Notes: generated by a model not told the origin, from the letters alone. A DNA stretch of 64,000 nt from Lutimaribacter pacificus (GCF_900142185.1 NZ_FQZZ01000003.1:476904-540903), one strand, 5' to 3'. Shown: positions 10,914-21,960, counted from the first letter of the stretch. Numbers and translations: made by a program.

Positions 10914-11207
10914 AAAACCAGGTCATCACCGCAAACGCCCTGATCGAGGGCGATGTCGTCTATCTCGCCCCCTCGGGCCAGTGGGTGCGCCACCTGTCGG
11001 ACGCGCAGGTCTTTACCGACGACGCGGAGGCGGACGCAGCCCTGCACGTGGCCGCCGCGCGCAGTAACGAGGCGGTCGGCGCCTACCTCATCACCGTCAC
11101 GCTGCAGGACGGCATCCCCGGCCCGACGCATTTCCGCGAGGCGTTTCGCCTGCGCGGCCCGTCCAACCGGTTTCACGGCAAGCAGGCCGAACATGTGGAT
11201 CTGAACG

Positions 11208-11215
<8 letters not shown>
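10910..11215 (+). CDS. DUF2849 protein of the sulfite-reduction operon
   Basis: A 101-residue soluble protein with no signal peptide or membrane segment, recognised as DUF2849 from its sequence and its fixed place between cobA and cysI in Rhodobacterales. It overlaps cobA by 4 bases and cysI by 8. Biochemical role is unknown; co-translation with cysI suggests a helper in siroheme insertion, electron delivery or complex assembly (inference). Confidence 0.85.
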
Positions 11216-12861
<1,646 letters not shown>

Positions 12862-12875
<14 letters not shown>

Positions 12876-13584
12876 TCTGGCCGAACGCACCATGCTGCTG
12901 AACACGCGCTTTGCCAGCGCGCAGGCGCACAGCCTGCTCGAGGCGGCGCTGCTGGACAGGCAGTTCGGCAGGGTGGCGCTGGTATCGAGCTTCGGCGTCG
13001 AGGCCGCGGTTCTGCTGCACATGGTGGCGGATATCGACCCGCGCACGCCGGTCCTGTTCATCGACACCGAGATGCTGTTCGAAGAAACCCTGACCTACCA
13101 GCGCGACCTCAGCGCCCGGCTGGGGCTTTCCGACGTGCGCGTCCTGCGCGCCGATCCCTCGGACGTGGCGACAGCCGATCCGCGCGGCCTTCTGCACCAG
13201 AGCGATCCCGACACCTGCTGCGCCCTGCGCAAGACCGTGCCCTTGCAAAACGCCCTCAAAGGGTTCGACGCCTGGATCAGCGGGCGCAAACGCTATCAGG
13301 GCGGCAAGCGCGAGGCATTGCAGCTTTTCGAGGCCGAAACCGGAACCGGGCGCGTCAAGCTCAATCCGCTGGCCAACTGGACCGGCGGCGACATGCAGGC
13401 CTACATGAACCTGCACGACCTGCCCCGGCACCCGCTGGTGGCGCGCGGCTATGGATCGGTCGGTTGCGCCCCCTGCACCGTGCCCGCCGAGGGCCGCGAG
13501 GGGCGCTGGAAGGGGCGTGAGAAAACCGAATGCGGCATTCACTTCGAAAACGGCCGGATGGTGAAAACAGGGGCAATCGCATGA
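12862..13584 (+). CDS. cysH: Adenylylsulfate (APS)-type reductase
   Basis: Reduces activated sulfate to sulfite with thioredoxin. The 240-residue product contains the paired motif TCCALRK ... GCAPCT, the CC...CXXC cysteines that bind a 4Fe-4S cluster in APS-using enzymes and are missing from PAPS-only CysH, plus the C-terminal ECGIH catalytic cysteine. I start at ATG 12862, inside the cysI 3' end and after GAGGAGGCACAGG; an upstream start at 12781 would add 27 Arg/Ser-rich residues overlapping cysI and is rejected. Confidence 0.92.
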
Positions 13585-13994
13585 GCGTTCTTATTCGTGA
13601 CGGCGGCTTTGTCGCCGAGGACTGGGCATACGGGTTCACCGACGACCGCGATGCGGCCGGCGGCGAAACCGGGCCGGGGCTCGACCTGGCCAGCGATGCC
13701 GAGATGTCCGATTTGCAGGCCCTTCTGCCGCGGCTGCGCATGATCCGCGTCGTGTTCGACGGTTTCTCGGATGGGCGGGTGTTCACCGTCGCGCGGCAAT
13801 TGCGGCTGATGGGCTATGCCGGTCGCCTGCGGCTGGCCGGGCCGCTTCTGGCCGACCAGTACGCCATGGCGCGGCGCGTCGGCTTCGACGAGGTCGAGGT
13901 AAGCGACGCGCATGCCGAACGCCAGGGCGAGGCAAGCTGGCGCTTCCGCGCGGCGTGGCAGGCCCATGACTACCAGGCACGCCTGCGCGGATAA
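13581..13994 (+). CDS. DUF934 protein of the sulfur-assimilation operon
   Basis: A 137-residue cytosolic protein of the DUF934 family that almost always follows cysH in alpha- and betaproteobacteria. Its ATG overlaps the cysH stop (ATGA). It looks like a small alpha/beta fold (repeats of RVVFDGF, RLRLAGPL, FDEVEVSD). Function unknown. Last gene of the operon. Confidence 0.85.
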   Translation: MSVLIRDGGFVAEDWAYGFTDDRDAAGGETGPGLDLASDAEMSDLQALLPRLRMIRVVFDGFSDGRVFTVARQLRLMGYAGRLRLAGPLLADQYAMARRVGFDEVEVSDAHAERQGEASWRFRAAWQAHDYQARLRG

Positions 13995-14006
13995 GGCCGC
14001 GCAGGC
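13981..14006 (+). terminator. Hairpin overlapping the DUF934 stop codon
   Basis: Perfect 10-bp stem GCCTGCGCGG (13981-13990) with CCGCGCAGGC (13997-14006) and loop ATAAGG that contains the stop codon. There is no T run, so it may be a Rho-dependent end or an mRNA 3' stabiliser instead of an intrinsic terminator. Confidence 0.45.
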
Positions 14007-14591
14007 CGGCAGGCGCCGCCGCTGTCGGCGGTCACGGGTTTTGTCCGGGCGGGCATAACCCGGGGGCGGATATGCGGAGGAAGCCGCCGGTCTAACGTCC
14101 CCCAGCCCGGAACAGCCGCGAAGCGGCCCGGGCATCGCACGGCCGCCCCCGGCCGGGCGATTGGCTGCCGCAGGCACTCCGCTTTAAGGAAGGAAGTGAC
14201 GGCACGATAAAATGCCAGTCACAAATGTCGGATCGCCCGACCGCGGCCCTGCGATGCCCTCTGTTGCACTCGACCTGAAATATCGGCCCAAGCCTCCAGG
14301 CAGACCTTTTGGTTTTCACGAAGCGGCGCAGGCGATGGGGCGCAGCGGCACCCGGAAAGGCAATGCCGCCGACTATCGGCACCCGCGCCGGAACCGGCAG
14401 CGAATCGCCATTCCGAACCCGTGCGGATTGTGCCCGGGAATGCCGCATTCGCTGCCGAACATGCCTGATCGCAAGGGATTTTCCCCGGATTCCCCCGCCG
14501 ATCACAAACTTTGTAACGGGATTTTCCGCACATGATCCGCTATAGTCGGGTCAGTGTTAGGAATTTCACTTGATAGATGGGGGACGTCATT
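13995..14591. other. About 600-bp non-coding region between the cys operon and the next gene
   Basis: No believable gene on either strand; the short ORFs here are Arg/Pro-rich shadows. It holds the 3' hairpin of the cys operon, one copy of the dispersed folded repeat (14101-14268), and an unassigned 320-bp stretch in which GGGATTTTCC occurs twice (14475-14484 and 14518-14527) before the gene at 14592. Confidence 0.7.
14101..14268 (-). repeat. Dispersed folded repeat, copy A
   Basis: About 168 bp that matches 56126-56296 in opposite orientation with only scattered changes. Its core (14130-14259) is bounded by imperfect terminal inverted repeats of about 30 bp that both begin GGGCATCGCA when read inward. 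Inside, a stem closes the conserved loop ATTTTATCGT. It has no ORF of its own, so it resembles a MITE/REP-type element or a structured RNA module. It lies downstream of the cys operon. Confidence 0.8.
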
Positions 14592-15965
14592 ATGTCCAAG
14601 AAAGTTTTGAATTCGACCATCGGCGCGGCGATCGCCACCGGTCTTGCGCTGGCGACACCGGCACCGGCCGTGGCAAGCGACCTGGGCAAGGCCCTGATCG
14701 GCGGCATCATCCTGTGCGGCATGACCAATTGCGCGAACCAGAACAAAACCCGCCGGAGCAGCGGCGGCGGCGGCAGCCGCCCGGCCCCCCGGGTCAACGA
14801 AACGGTGCGCACCGACCAGCAGGCGCTGAATTACTTTGGCTACAACGTCGGCACCGCCGATGGCGTGAGCGGCCAGAAGACGCGCAACGGCATCAGCCAG
14901 TACCAGTCCTACATGGGCTACCCGGTGACCGGGCGACTTGACGATGCGCAGCGCGCCAACCTGCACAACGCCTATGCCTGGGCGCAATCCGGGCGCGGCG
15001 CGGCCTATGCCGGCATCAACGGCCCCGAACTGCTGCGCGCCTACGGGTCCGAAGCGCGCGGCGGCAATTATTGCCAGGAAACCGGCCGCTGCCAGTATTA
15101 CGGCAACAACCACGGCAACAATTACGCCAACAACCAGGGGACGTATGGCAACGGCAACATGCCCAATATCTACGACGCCAACACGCCCAACGCGGTGCCG
15201 CCCACCAACAGGGTCGTGACGCCGGTTTCCGCGCCCACCACCCAGGCGCCCAACCTGCCCTCGTTCGGGGCGGTGGAGGATGCGGGCGCCTCCAAATCCA
15301 TGGCCGGGTTCTGCCAGAATGTCGGCTTCCTGACCTCGGCGAATGGCGGCCGTATCTCCGATCCCGGGGCAATCTCGGACCCGTCCCATGCGCTTGACGA
15401 GCAGTTCTGCGGTGCCCGCGACTATGCCATCGCGGCGACCGAGCAAAAGGTCTCGTCCGCGGGGATCAGCGACGCCCAGCTTGACGAGGCCTGCGGCCAG
15501 GTCGTCGCGCTGATGGAACAGCAGATCGGCGCGCTCGACACGCAATCGCCGGACGATGTCACCATCTCGGCCGGGCAGCTTGCCCAGTCGGCGGGCTGGC
15601 AGAAGGACGTCATGCTGCAAACCGGCGAAATCTGCCTTGGCTACGGCTACCGCACCGATGACGCGCATATGGTGCTGGCCTCGTCGATGCTGCTGGTCGG
15701 CGCCGGCAGCACCCCCTATTCCGAGGTGTTCGGCCACCACAAGCGCCTCGGCTTCGGCACCTCCAGCGATCTCGACCGCGCGAATGCCTGGTACGGCAAC
15801 ACCTTCGCCGCGCTCGAACAGGGGGCGACCCCGGCCTTCCTGCCGGCCCAGAGCGCGCAGCGCGTGACGATCATGCGCGCGGCCTTGGGCTCGGGCGCGG
15901 CCGCGTCGACCGCCGACGCCGGTGCGGCACCCTCCCTGCCGGCCTTCAATCTCAACAAGAACTGA
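14592..15965 (+). CDS. Secreted peptidoglycan-binding-like protein with Asn/Gly-rich linker
   Basis: A 457-residue exported protein. Residues 1-29 form a signal peptide (ending PAPAVAS). A PG_binding_1-like segment follows at about 70-115 (DQQALNYFGYNVGTADGVSGQKTRNGISQYQ ... pattern, split here across repeats), then a low-complexity Asn/Gly/Tyr linker near 165-190 and a Cys-containing C-terminal domain of unknown type. The ATG at 14592 has GGGGGA about 6 bases upstream; an in-frame ATG at 14577 is less well placed. Faces the CHAT gene across a shared terminator. Likely binds cell wall; not an enzyme I can name. Confidence 0.75.
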   Translation: MSKKVLNSTIGAAIATGLALATPAPAVASDLGKALIGGIILCGMTNCANQNKTRRSSGGGGSRPAPRVNETVRTDQQALNYFGYNVGTADGVSGQKTRNGISQYQSYMGYPVTGRLDDAQRANLHNAYAWAQSGRGAAYAGINGPELLRAYGSEARGGNYCQETGRCQYYGNNHGNNYANNQGTYGNGNMPNIYDANTPNAVPPTNRVVTPVSAPTTQAPNLPSFGAVEDAGASKSMAGFCQNVGFLTSANGGRISDPGAISDPSHALDEQFCGARDYAIAATEQKVSSAGISDAQLDEACGQVVALMEQQIGALDTQSPDDVTISAGQLAQSAGWQKDVMLQTGEICLGYGYRTDDAHMVLASSMLLVGAGSTPYSEVFGHHKRLGFGTSSDLDRANAWYGNTFAALEQGATPAFLPAQSAQRVTIMRAALGSGAAASTADAGAAPSLPAFNLNKN

Positions 15966-15994
15966 GGCCACGGCCCCCATCCGAGACCCGACGC

Positions 15995-16018
15995 AAACGG
16001 CCCCTTCGGGGGCCGTTT
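15995..16018. terminator. Bidirectional terminator between the secreted protein and the CHAT gene
   Basis: Perfect 10-bp stem AAACGGCCCC / GGGGCCGTTT around a TTCG tetraloop. The A run on one side and T run on the other let it work for both converging genes (ending at 15965 and 16028). Confidence 0.85.
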
Positions 16019-16027
16019 CGCATTGTC

Positions 16028-19000
16028 CTAACGCGGCGATCCGATGATGTGGAACGGCGCCCAAAGCGCCGGATGGGCATAGGGATAGGCCGTGTCGTCG
16101 GCCGAGCGGTCGGCCACCAGCCGCGCCAGCGCGCCCCGCAGCGCCGCCGCGCGGTCGCCGCTTTGCGCCCCGTCCGTCACCGTGTCCGCGATCAGCCGCG
16201 CGGCCACATCGTCACGAACCGCCCAATGCGTGACCAGCAGCGACCGCGCCCCGGCATGGAAAAAGGCGCGGGCCAGCCCGCTTAGCCCGTCCGCGGTGAT
16301 CTGCCCGCTTCCGGCGGTGTTGCAGGCCGACAGCACCACCCAGTCGGCCGACAGCGACAGCCGCGCGATCTCGGCCCCGGTCAGCAACCCGTCCTCGGTG
16401 CCGCCATCCGGCAGCGGCCGCGAAACCGCGGGCGGGCTCAGCGCCAGCGCGGGCTCGTCCAGCCCGTCGATACCGCCGGCAAGCAGCCCGTGGGTTGCGA
16501 AATGGACGATCCGCGCCCGCCCCAGCACCCCCGACCGCGCCAGCGCGTCAAGCTGCGCCTCGCTCGCCTCGGCCCCGGTCAGGATGCGGCTTGCATCGGG
16601 GCCGAAGGCGCGCGCGACCTTGCGCAATTCCTCGCCCGTTCCGGCAAGCCGGGGCAGCCCCCTGACCGCCGCGATCCGGTCCGGCGCGGCCAGCGCCCGC
16701 GATTGCCCCTCGGCCCTGAGCGGCGCGGCAGTACCCGCGAAATCCGGGTCGCCCAGCCCGAGATAGGCCAGCCGCCCGCCCGGCGTCCCGGCGTCGGGCC
16801 GCCGCTCCAGCAGCCGCAGCGCCGCGACGGAGGGCAGCACCGTCAGGTCGCGCCGCAGCCCCAGCCAATGCGCCGCGCGCAGCTCGTCCGGCCGCGTCGC
16901 AACCGCCACCGGCGGCGGCGCCTCGACCAGCGCGGCAAAGGGCAGCGACAGGAAGGGCCCGCGCGGCACGACGATCCAGCGCGACTTTCCCGCCAGCGCC
17001 CCGGCCACCGCGGGCGCGCCGAACAGCGCCTCGTAAATCCCGTGGGCCAGCGACAATTCCACCGGCGCCATGCCCCCCGCCCTGTCGGCCCGGCCCGGCT
17101 GCACCGGCGCGCGCGCCGCCAGGGTCAGCCCCGCCGGACGGTCGAGCTGCGCGCGCAGCCGGGCGATCCTGTCCCCGAACCCGGCCGTCACCGGCGGGGC
17201 ATGCAGCACCACCGCCTCGCGCGTGATCACCCAGACCAGCGCCAGCCCCGGCAAGGTATCTGCCCCGTCGCCACCGATCCCGCCCGGCCCCGGCGACAGC
17301 AGGATCAGCGCGTCCTCTGCCCCCAGCAGCCCCTGCACCTCGCGCGCCGCGACCGGCCCGGACAACAAGGCCGCCCGCGCGTCGCTGTCATCCTGCGCGG
17401 CGATCCGCGTCGCAAGCGCCGCAATCCGGTCGTTCAGCGCCGCAAGTCGGGCCGAGGCCGCATCGGCCGCATCGTCGTGGCCCTGCCCCAGCGCGCGGGC
17501 CAGCGCCGCCTCTTCCTGCCGGAACGCGCCCAGCAGGTCGTCGCGTTGCCGCAACGCCGCGCCCAGCGGCCCCGCCGCCGCACGCAGGGCGGCCTTGCGC
17601 ACCGCCTCGTCGGTGCGGTCGAACCCCAGAAGCTGTGCGCTCAGGAACCCCTCGGCCGCCAGCCGCGCCCGGTCCGCACCATCGGCCACGCCCTCGCGCA
17701 GCGCGGCCCGCAGCGCCGTCAGGTGCAACCCCAGGGTCAGCGGCAGGGCAAGCTCGCGGCGCAGGTCCGCGCCGTCCTCGTCGCTGCGCGCGGCAAGGAT
17801 GCTCTGCTTAATCCCGCGCGCGCGGCGGGCCGCCTCCAGCGCCTCGGCCACGCGCCCGCCGCTCAGCGCGCCAAGCGCCATCTGATCCAGCAGGCCCGCC
17901 GCCGCCGCATCGTCGGGGGCGCCCTGCAACAGCGCCTCCTGCAGATCCTGCGCGGTGCCCGCGGTTTCGCCGCCCTGACTCAGCACCATCGCATAGGCCG
18001 AGCGCGCGGCGCGCGCATAGGGGTGGTTCGGCCCCAGCCGCGCATCGAGATCGGGCAGCAGGCGTTCGAACCCGGCCCGCGCGGCGGCCATATCGCCCAG
18101 ATCCGCCAGGGTCGTCGCCAGCGTCAGCCGCGCCGCCAGCGTATCGGGCGAATCCTCTCCGAGTTCGCGGGCAAACACCTCGGCCACCTGCCGCGCGATG
18201 CGGCGTGCCTCGTCCTCACGCCCGTCGCGCATCATCAGCGGCATCCGCTCGATCTGCACGGCCAGCGTATTGGGATCGTCCGGCCCGAACAGCCGTTCGC
18301 CCAGCGCCAGCCGCTCGTCCAGGATCGGGCCCAGCGCGTCATACCGCCCGGCGCGCGTCAGGGCAGCGGCGTACCCGCCCAGCGCCTCGAACATCTCGGG
18401 CGTTTGCGGCCCCGGATCGCGCCGCACATCGGCCAGGTTCGCGGCCAGCAGCGACAGCGCCTCGCGCGGCCGCCCGAGATCGAGATAGACCGCCGCCAGA
18501 TCGCGCCGCCACACCAGCCGCAGCGTGGCATCCGCCGGGTCCAGCCGCGCCCCGGCGGTTTCCAGCAGCGCCGCCGCGCGCGCCGCGTTCGTCGCATCGC
18601 CAGTGCTGCGCAACCCGGTGGCCAGCGACACCAGCCGCCCCGCCGGCACCCCTGCCCCGGCCCGCGTCAGCGCCGCAACATGCGCGTCCATCGCCGCGCG
18701 CAGGCTGGCGGCCTCGGCCCGGTGCCCGGCGCGCAGCAACACCCGCTGCAACCGCGCGGTCACCTCCAATGCAAAGGCGTGATCGTCCGGCTGTCCCTGC
18801 GCAAGCGCGGCGCGCAGCTCACGATACAGCGCGATCGCCGCCTCCAGCGCCCCCGCCTCCTCCTGCATCTGCGCCAGTTCGATCAGGCCCAGCGCCATCA
18901 GCGGATCGCCGGGCGCCAGCGTCTGCCGGAACGCCGCCAGCACGCGCGTATAAAGCGCGATACCCTCGGCCCGCGCGCCGGTTTCGTGCAGCACCGCGGC

Positions 19001-19315
19001 GCGCGTGGCCTCCAGCCACAGAACCAGCCGGTCCTCCGGTCCGCGCCGCTGCGCAAAGACCGTGCCGAAATGGCCCAGCAGCGCCAGCGCCTCGGCGCCG
19101 CGCCCCTCGCCGCGCAACCCCCGGGCGATCTGCACGACGGCGGTAATCGCCTGGTCGTCCGTCACCCCGCCCCGCGTCAGCGCGGTTTCCAGTTGCCCGA
19201 TCCGGTCCGGGGTCATCGGCACTATCTCGGCCGAAAGCGGCCGGGCCAGCGTCATCAGGCCAAGCGCCAGCCCCGCCAGCCCCGCCAGCCCCCGCCGCAG
19301 CCCTTCAGGGGTCAC
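16028..19315 (-). CDS. Secreted TPR-CHAT caspase-fold protein
   Basis: A 1095-residue exported protein: signal peptide at 1-29, a long all-alpha region of TPR-like repeats (about 35-520), a helical spacer, and a C-terminal CHAT domain (about 690-1090). The caspase-type catalytic pair is visible: HFATHG near residue 938 and LSACNTAGSG near 995. CHAT domains are caspase-family cysteine peptidases that usually read protein partners through TPR arms. An exported one should act in the periplasm. It overlaps the next upstream gene by 11 bases and closes the leftward operon that starts with the response regulator. Substrate unknown. Confidence 0.88.
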   Translation of the reverse strand: MTPEGLRRGLAGLAGLALGLMTLARPLSAEIVPMTPDRIGQLETALTRGGVTDDQAITAVVQIARGLRGEGRGAEALALLGHFGTVFAQRRGPEDRLVLWLEATRAAVLHETGARAEGIALYTRVLAAFRQTLAPGDPLMALGLIELAQMQEEAGALEAAIALYRELRAALAQGQPDDHAFALEVTARLQRVLLRAGHRAEAASLRAAMDAHVAALTRAGAGVPAGRLVSLATGLRSTGDATNAARAAALLETAGARLDPADATLRLVWRRDLAAVYLDLGRPREALSLLAANLADVRRDPGPQTPEMFEALGGYAAALTRAGRYDALGPILDERLALGERLFGPDDPNTLAVQIERMPLMMRDGREDEARRIARQVAEVFARELGEDSPDTLAARLTLATTLADLGDMAAARAGFERLLPDLDARLGPNHPYARAARSAYAMVLSQGGETAGTAQDLQEALLQGAPDDAAAAGLLDQMALGALSGGRVAEALEAARRARGIKQSILAARSDEDGADLRRELALPLTLGLHLTALRAALREGVADGADRARLAAEGFLSAQLLGFDRTDEAVRKAALRAAAGPLGAALRQRDDLLGAFRQEEAALARALGQGHDDAADAASARLAALNDRIAALATRIAAQDDSDARAALLSGPVAAREVQGLLGAEDALILLSPGPGGIGGDGADTLPGLALVWVITREAVVLHAPPVTAGFGDRIARLRAQLDRPAGLTLAARAPVQPGRADRAGGMAPVELSLAHGIYEALFGAPAVAGALAGKSRWIVVPRGPFLSLPFAALVEAPPPVAVATRPDELRAAHWLGLRRDLTVLPSVAALRLLERRPDAGTPGGRLAYLGLGDPDFAGTAAPLRAEGQSRALAAPDRIAAVRGLPRLAGTGEELRKVARAFGPDASRILTGAEASEAQLDALARSGVLGRARIVHFATHGLLAGGIDGLDEPALALSPPAVSRPLPDGGTEDGLLTGAEIARLSLSADWVVLSACNTAGSGQITADGLSGLARAFFHAGARSLLVTHWAVRDDVAARLIADTVTDGAQSGDRAAALRGALARLVADRSADDTAYPYAHPALWAPFHIIGSPR

Positions 19316-19964
19316 AGCGCGGCTCCAGTGCGGGGGGCGAGATCACGGCGATCCGCGCCGTTTCCGTCCCGGCATTGACCAGCGTCGCGGTGATGTCCAG
19401 ACAGGTTTCCGGCACGAATTCGACATAGGCGGCGATCCCGACGATGCCGCTGGACGGGCCTATGTCCGAGCCGCGCACGGCGCCATCCGGGCCCGTCACG
19501 ATCAGGTCCACATCGGCGGCGCCGCTGCCGCGCTTCAGCCGCGCCTCGACAATCGCCGCCTCGGCCCCGACCACCCGCAGGGTAAACGCCTCGTCCGCGC
19601 CGGGCGCGAGTTCAAGATCGAAGCGGCTGAAACCGCCGCTCGACCCGCGCGCGCGGGCAGTCAGGATGGCGATGTCGCGGGCATGGGCATCGCCGCTTTC
19701 GGCGCTCAGTTCCCTAAGCCGCGCCATATAGGCGGATGCGTTCCACGGATCGTCGGGGGCAAGGGTCGCGCCGCTGGCCAGAAGCCCGCGCAGCCCCGCG
19801 ATCAGCAGCGCCGCATCCCCCGTCCGGGCACCCTCGGCGCTTTGCGCCTCGGCGGCGGCGCGGCGCGCGGCCACGGTTCCGCCCTCGGCCAGTGCCGCCC
19901 CCGGCATCGCAAGGGCCAGACCCAGCGCCAGCACGCCAAGCCATCTGCCGCTTTCGCCCGTCAT
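19305..19964 (-). CDS. Small secreted protein with a PPC/DUF2135-like domain
   Basis: A 219-residue exported protein. Signal peptide at 1-26 (ending GAALA), a helical part (30-100), then a beta-rich domain (about 115-215) with ADVDLIVTGPDG, the same type of signature as DVDLAVTCPSG in the membrane protein at 27258-28532. Such domains are common as accessory modules of secreted proteases. Located between the two caspase-fold genes, so it may serve as their partner or substrate. Function not recognised. Confidence 0.7.
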   Translation of the reverse strand: MTGESGRWLGVLALGLALAMPGAALAEGGTVAARRAAAEAQSAEGARTGDAALLIAGLRGLLASGATLAPDDPWNASAYMARLRELSAESGDAHARDIAILTARARGSSGGFSRFDLELAPGADEAFTLRVVGAEAAIVEARLKRGSGAADVDLIVTGPDGAVRGSDIGPSSGIVGIAAYVEFVPETCLDITATLVNAGTETARIAVISPPALEPRCDP

Positions 19965-20037
19965 ATCCGTTTCATCCCGCCGACCGACATGGGAAAAAGC
20001 CTAGACAGCCGGGCGGTGCGGGGCAAGCGCGCATGGC

Positions 20038-21960
20038 CTAACGTTCCGTGCGCAGCGCAAGCGCCGCCGCCCCCGCCGCCAATGCCGCGCCGGGCGCGGC
20101 ATCCCGCAGCATATCGGGCGCGGGCAGATCGCCTTCGAGCATACGCAGGTCGCGCGGATGGGGCGACGCCGTGTCGGCAATGTCGGCCAGCACCAGAAGC
20201 ACCATGTCGCCGACCGGATCACCGGGCCCCAGCGATTCGGTATAGCGCACCGCCCGCGTCTCGCCCGCGTTCAGGCGCAGCCCGAACAGATCGCCCCCCT
20301 CGTAGCCGCGCAGGTAATAGATCCGCCCCTGCGGCCCCAGGTAGAACGGCGACAGGTCGAGCGCCACCGCCCCCCGGTTCGTGATCTCCAGCGCCACGGT
20401 GTCGCAATCGCGCACCACCATCCGGGGCGCGTCGACAGCCCCACCGCCACGGCGCGGCGCGGCGCCGGGCGCACAGGGCGTGACCGTCACCCGCAGATCC
20501 AGCGCCCGGCCCGGATCGCTGCGCGCCAGTTCGGGCACGAGGTCCAGCAGGAAATCCGCCCTGGCGATCTGCGCGATGGCGGCGCTCACCTCGTCCCAGC
20601 GCGACGCGGCGCGCGGCAGCACATAGGGCGCGGCCGCCCCGTCGCGGTGAAACTCCAGCGCCGCCTCGGTCAGTGCCAGGCGCAGCTCTGCCGGTTCCCC
20701 CGGCCGGACAAGCGCCAGCGGGCGCGGCAACCGCGCCTGTTCAACCGCCGCGCGCAACGGGGCCAGCAGCGATGGCGGCGCATCGGGCAGCGCCACCCGG
20801 TAGGGCGCCACCGGCCCCCGCGCCACCCGTTCGAAACGCAGCCCCGGCAGCGCCGCCGGGTCCCCCGGCGGATCGTCGGCGACCAGCGCCACCCGGCTTT
20901 CGGTCAGCCCCGCCGCCACGATCCGCAGACGCCCGGCGGGCCGCCCGGCAGCCGGGGCAACGGGGGCCAGCACATCGCCCTCGGCGAACCCGTCGAGCCG
21001 CCCCCGGTCGGCGACCAGCGCCCCGTCCACGGCGCGCAGCGTGATACCCGCCGCGCCAGCGCCCACCGGGCTGTCCAACGCGCCGGAAAACAGCGGCGCG
21101 GGCGCCGCCTGCCCCCAGTCGAGCAACCCGCGCGCCGTATCGCCCGCCAACTCACGAAAGCGCATCGGCCCGCCCGCGCGCAACGCCCGCGCCAGTTCGA
21201 AGGTAAAAAGCCCGTGCACCCGGTCGCCATCGAGCGGCAGTTCGATGCTCTGCGCCGCCTCGCCCGCCGCGTGGAAGCCGATGAACCGCCCCGCCGCAAC
21301 GGCCGGCGGATCGAGCGTGCCGGGCGCCCCGCCCGTCCCCGCCGCCACCGGCGGGTTGAGATCGACAAGCGTCATCCCCGGCCGCAGCCCCAGCAGCGCG
21401 AAACGCGCCTGGGCCGCACCGGCGCCGGGCGTGCCGCGTTCGATGGTGCCCGCGTGGCACAGATCGGCGATCAGCCACAGCCGCGCCCCGGCCCCGACGA
21501 TCCGCCCGAAGGCCGCGCCCAGCTCGTCATCCAGGATATGCCCGGAAATGCGCAGCTCGGCCCCGACCCGCCGCGCGGAGAAATCCGCCGGCAGGAACAG
21601 CTCGTCGAACCCGTCGGGCTCGGCGCGCGACGGGATCTGGGTGCCATGCCCGGCCAGGTAGACCGTCACCTCGTCCCCCGGCCCCGCCCGCCGCGCCAGA
21701 TCGTCCAGCGCCCCGAGGATCGCCGCGCGCCGGGCCGCCGGGCCGGTGAGCGTGGTGATCGCGATATCCCGCCACAGCCCGGCCAGCACCCCCTGCATCA
21801 GCGCCACGTCGTTTTCCGGCCCGGCCAGCGCGGGAATTTCCGGCGCATCGGGATAGGCGTTCACCCCGACCAGCAGCGCGAAACGCTCGGCCCGCACCGG
21901 CAGCGCCGCCGCCAGCAGCAGCCCGGCCAGCAGAACGATGCGCGGCAAGCGGCCCGTCAT
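20038..21960 (-). CDS. Secreted caspase-family (peptidase C14) protein
   Basis: A 640-residue exported protein. Signal peptide 1-24, then a caspase-fold domain (about 25-260) with the catalytic His105 in YLAGHGTQIP and Cys168 in IADLCHAGT, so it should be an active metacaspase-like enzyme. The C-terminal about 380 residues are beta-rich and may bind carbohydrate or protein; the last part resembles DUF4384-type regions. Start at 21960 chosen because its ATG overlaps the kinase stop (ATGA) and the signal peptide begins there; the longer frame upstream runs inside the kinase gene. Second caspase-fold gene of the same operon. Confidence 0.88.
   Translation of the reverse strand: MTGRLPRIVLLAGLLLAAALPVRAERFALLVGVNAYPDAPEIPALAGPENDVALMQGVLAGLWRDIAITTLTGPAARRAAILGALDDLARRAGPGDEVTVYLAGHGTQIPSRAEPDGFDELFLPADFSARRVGAELRISGHILDDELGAAFGRIVGAGARLWLIADLCHAGTIERGTPGAGAAQARFALLGLRPGMTLVDLNPPVAAGTGGAPGTLDPPAVAAGRFIGFHAAGEAAQSIELPLDGDRVHGLFTFELARALRAGGPMRFRELAGDTARGLLDWGQAAPAPLFSGALDSPVGAGAAGITLRAVDGALVADRGRLDGFAEGDVLAPVAPAAGRPAGRLRIVAAGLTESRVALVADDPPGDPAALPGLRFERVARGPVAPYRVALPDAPPSLLAPLRAAVEQARLPRPLALVRPGEPAELRLALTEAALEFHRDGAAAPYVLPRAASRWDEVSAAIAQIARADFLLDLVPELARSDPGRALDLRVTVTPCAPGAAPRRGGGAVDAPRMVVRDCDTVALEITNRGAVALDLSPFYLGPQGRIYYLRGYEGGDLFGLRLNAGETRAVRYTESLGPGDPVGDMVLLVLADIADTASPHPRDLRMLEGDLPAPDMLRDAAPGAALAAGAAALALRTER

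Noticed and set aside
13539..14177. A minus-strand ORF over the DUF934 gene and repeat copy A
   Set aside because: Its N-terminal part is the repeat sequence translated and the rest is antisense of DUF934; the similar peptide at copy B comes from the shared DNA repeat, not from a protein family.
14130..14259. A CRISPR-like repeat
   Set aside because: Only one unit here and one far away, inverted and with internal symmetry; no spacer-repeat array exists in the window.
16490..19378. A 962-residue open frame on the plus strand opposite the CHAT gene, and similar long antisense frames at 20158-22503, 32158-35370 and 35292-37496
   Set aside because: Their products are Arg/Gln/Pro- or His/Gly-rich with no domains. 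They are GC-driven shadows of the real genes on the other strand.
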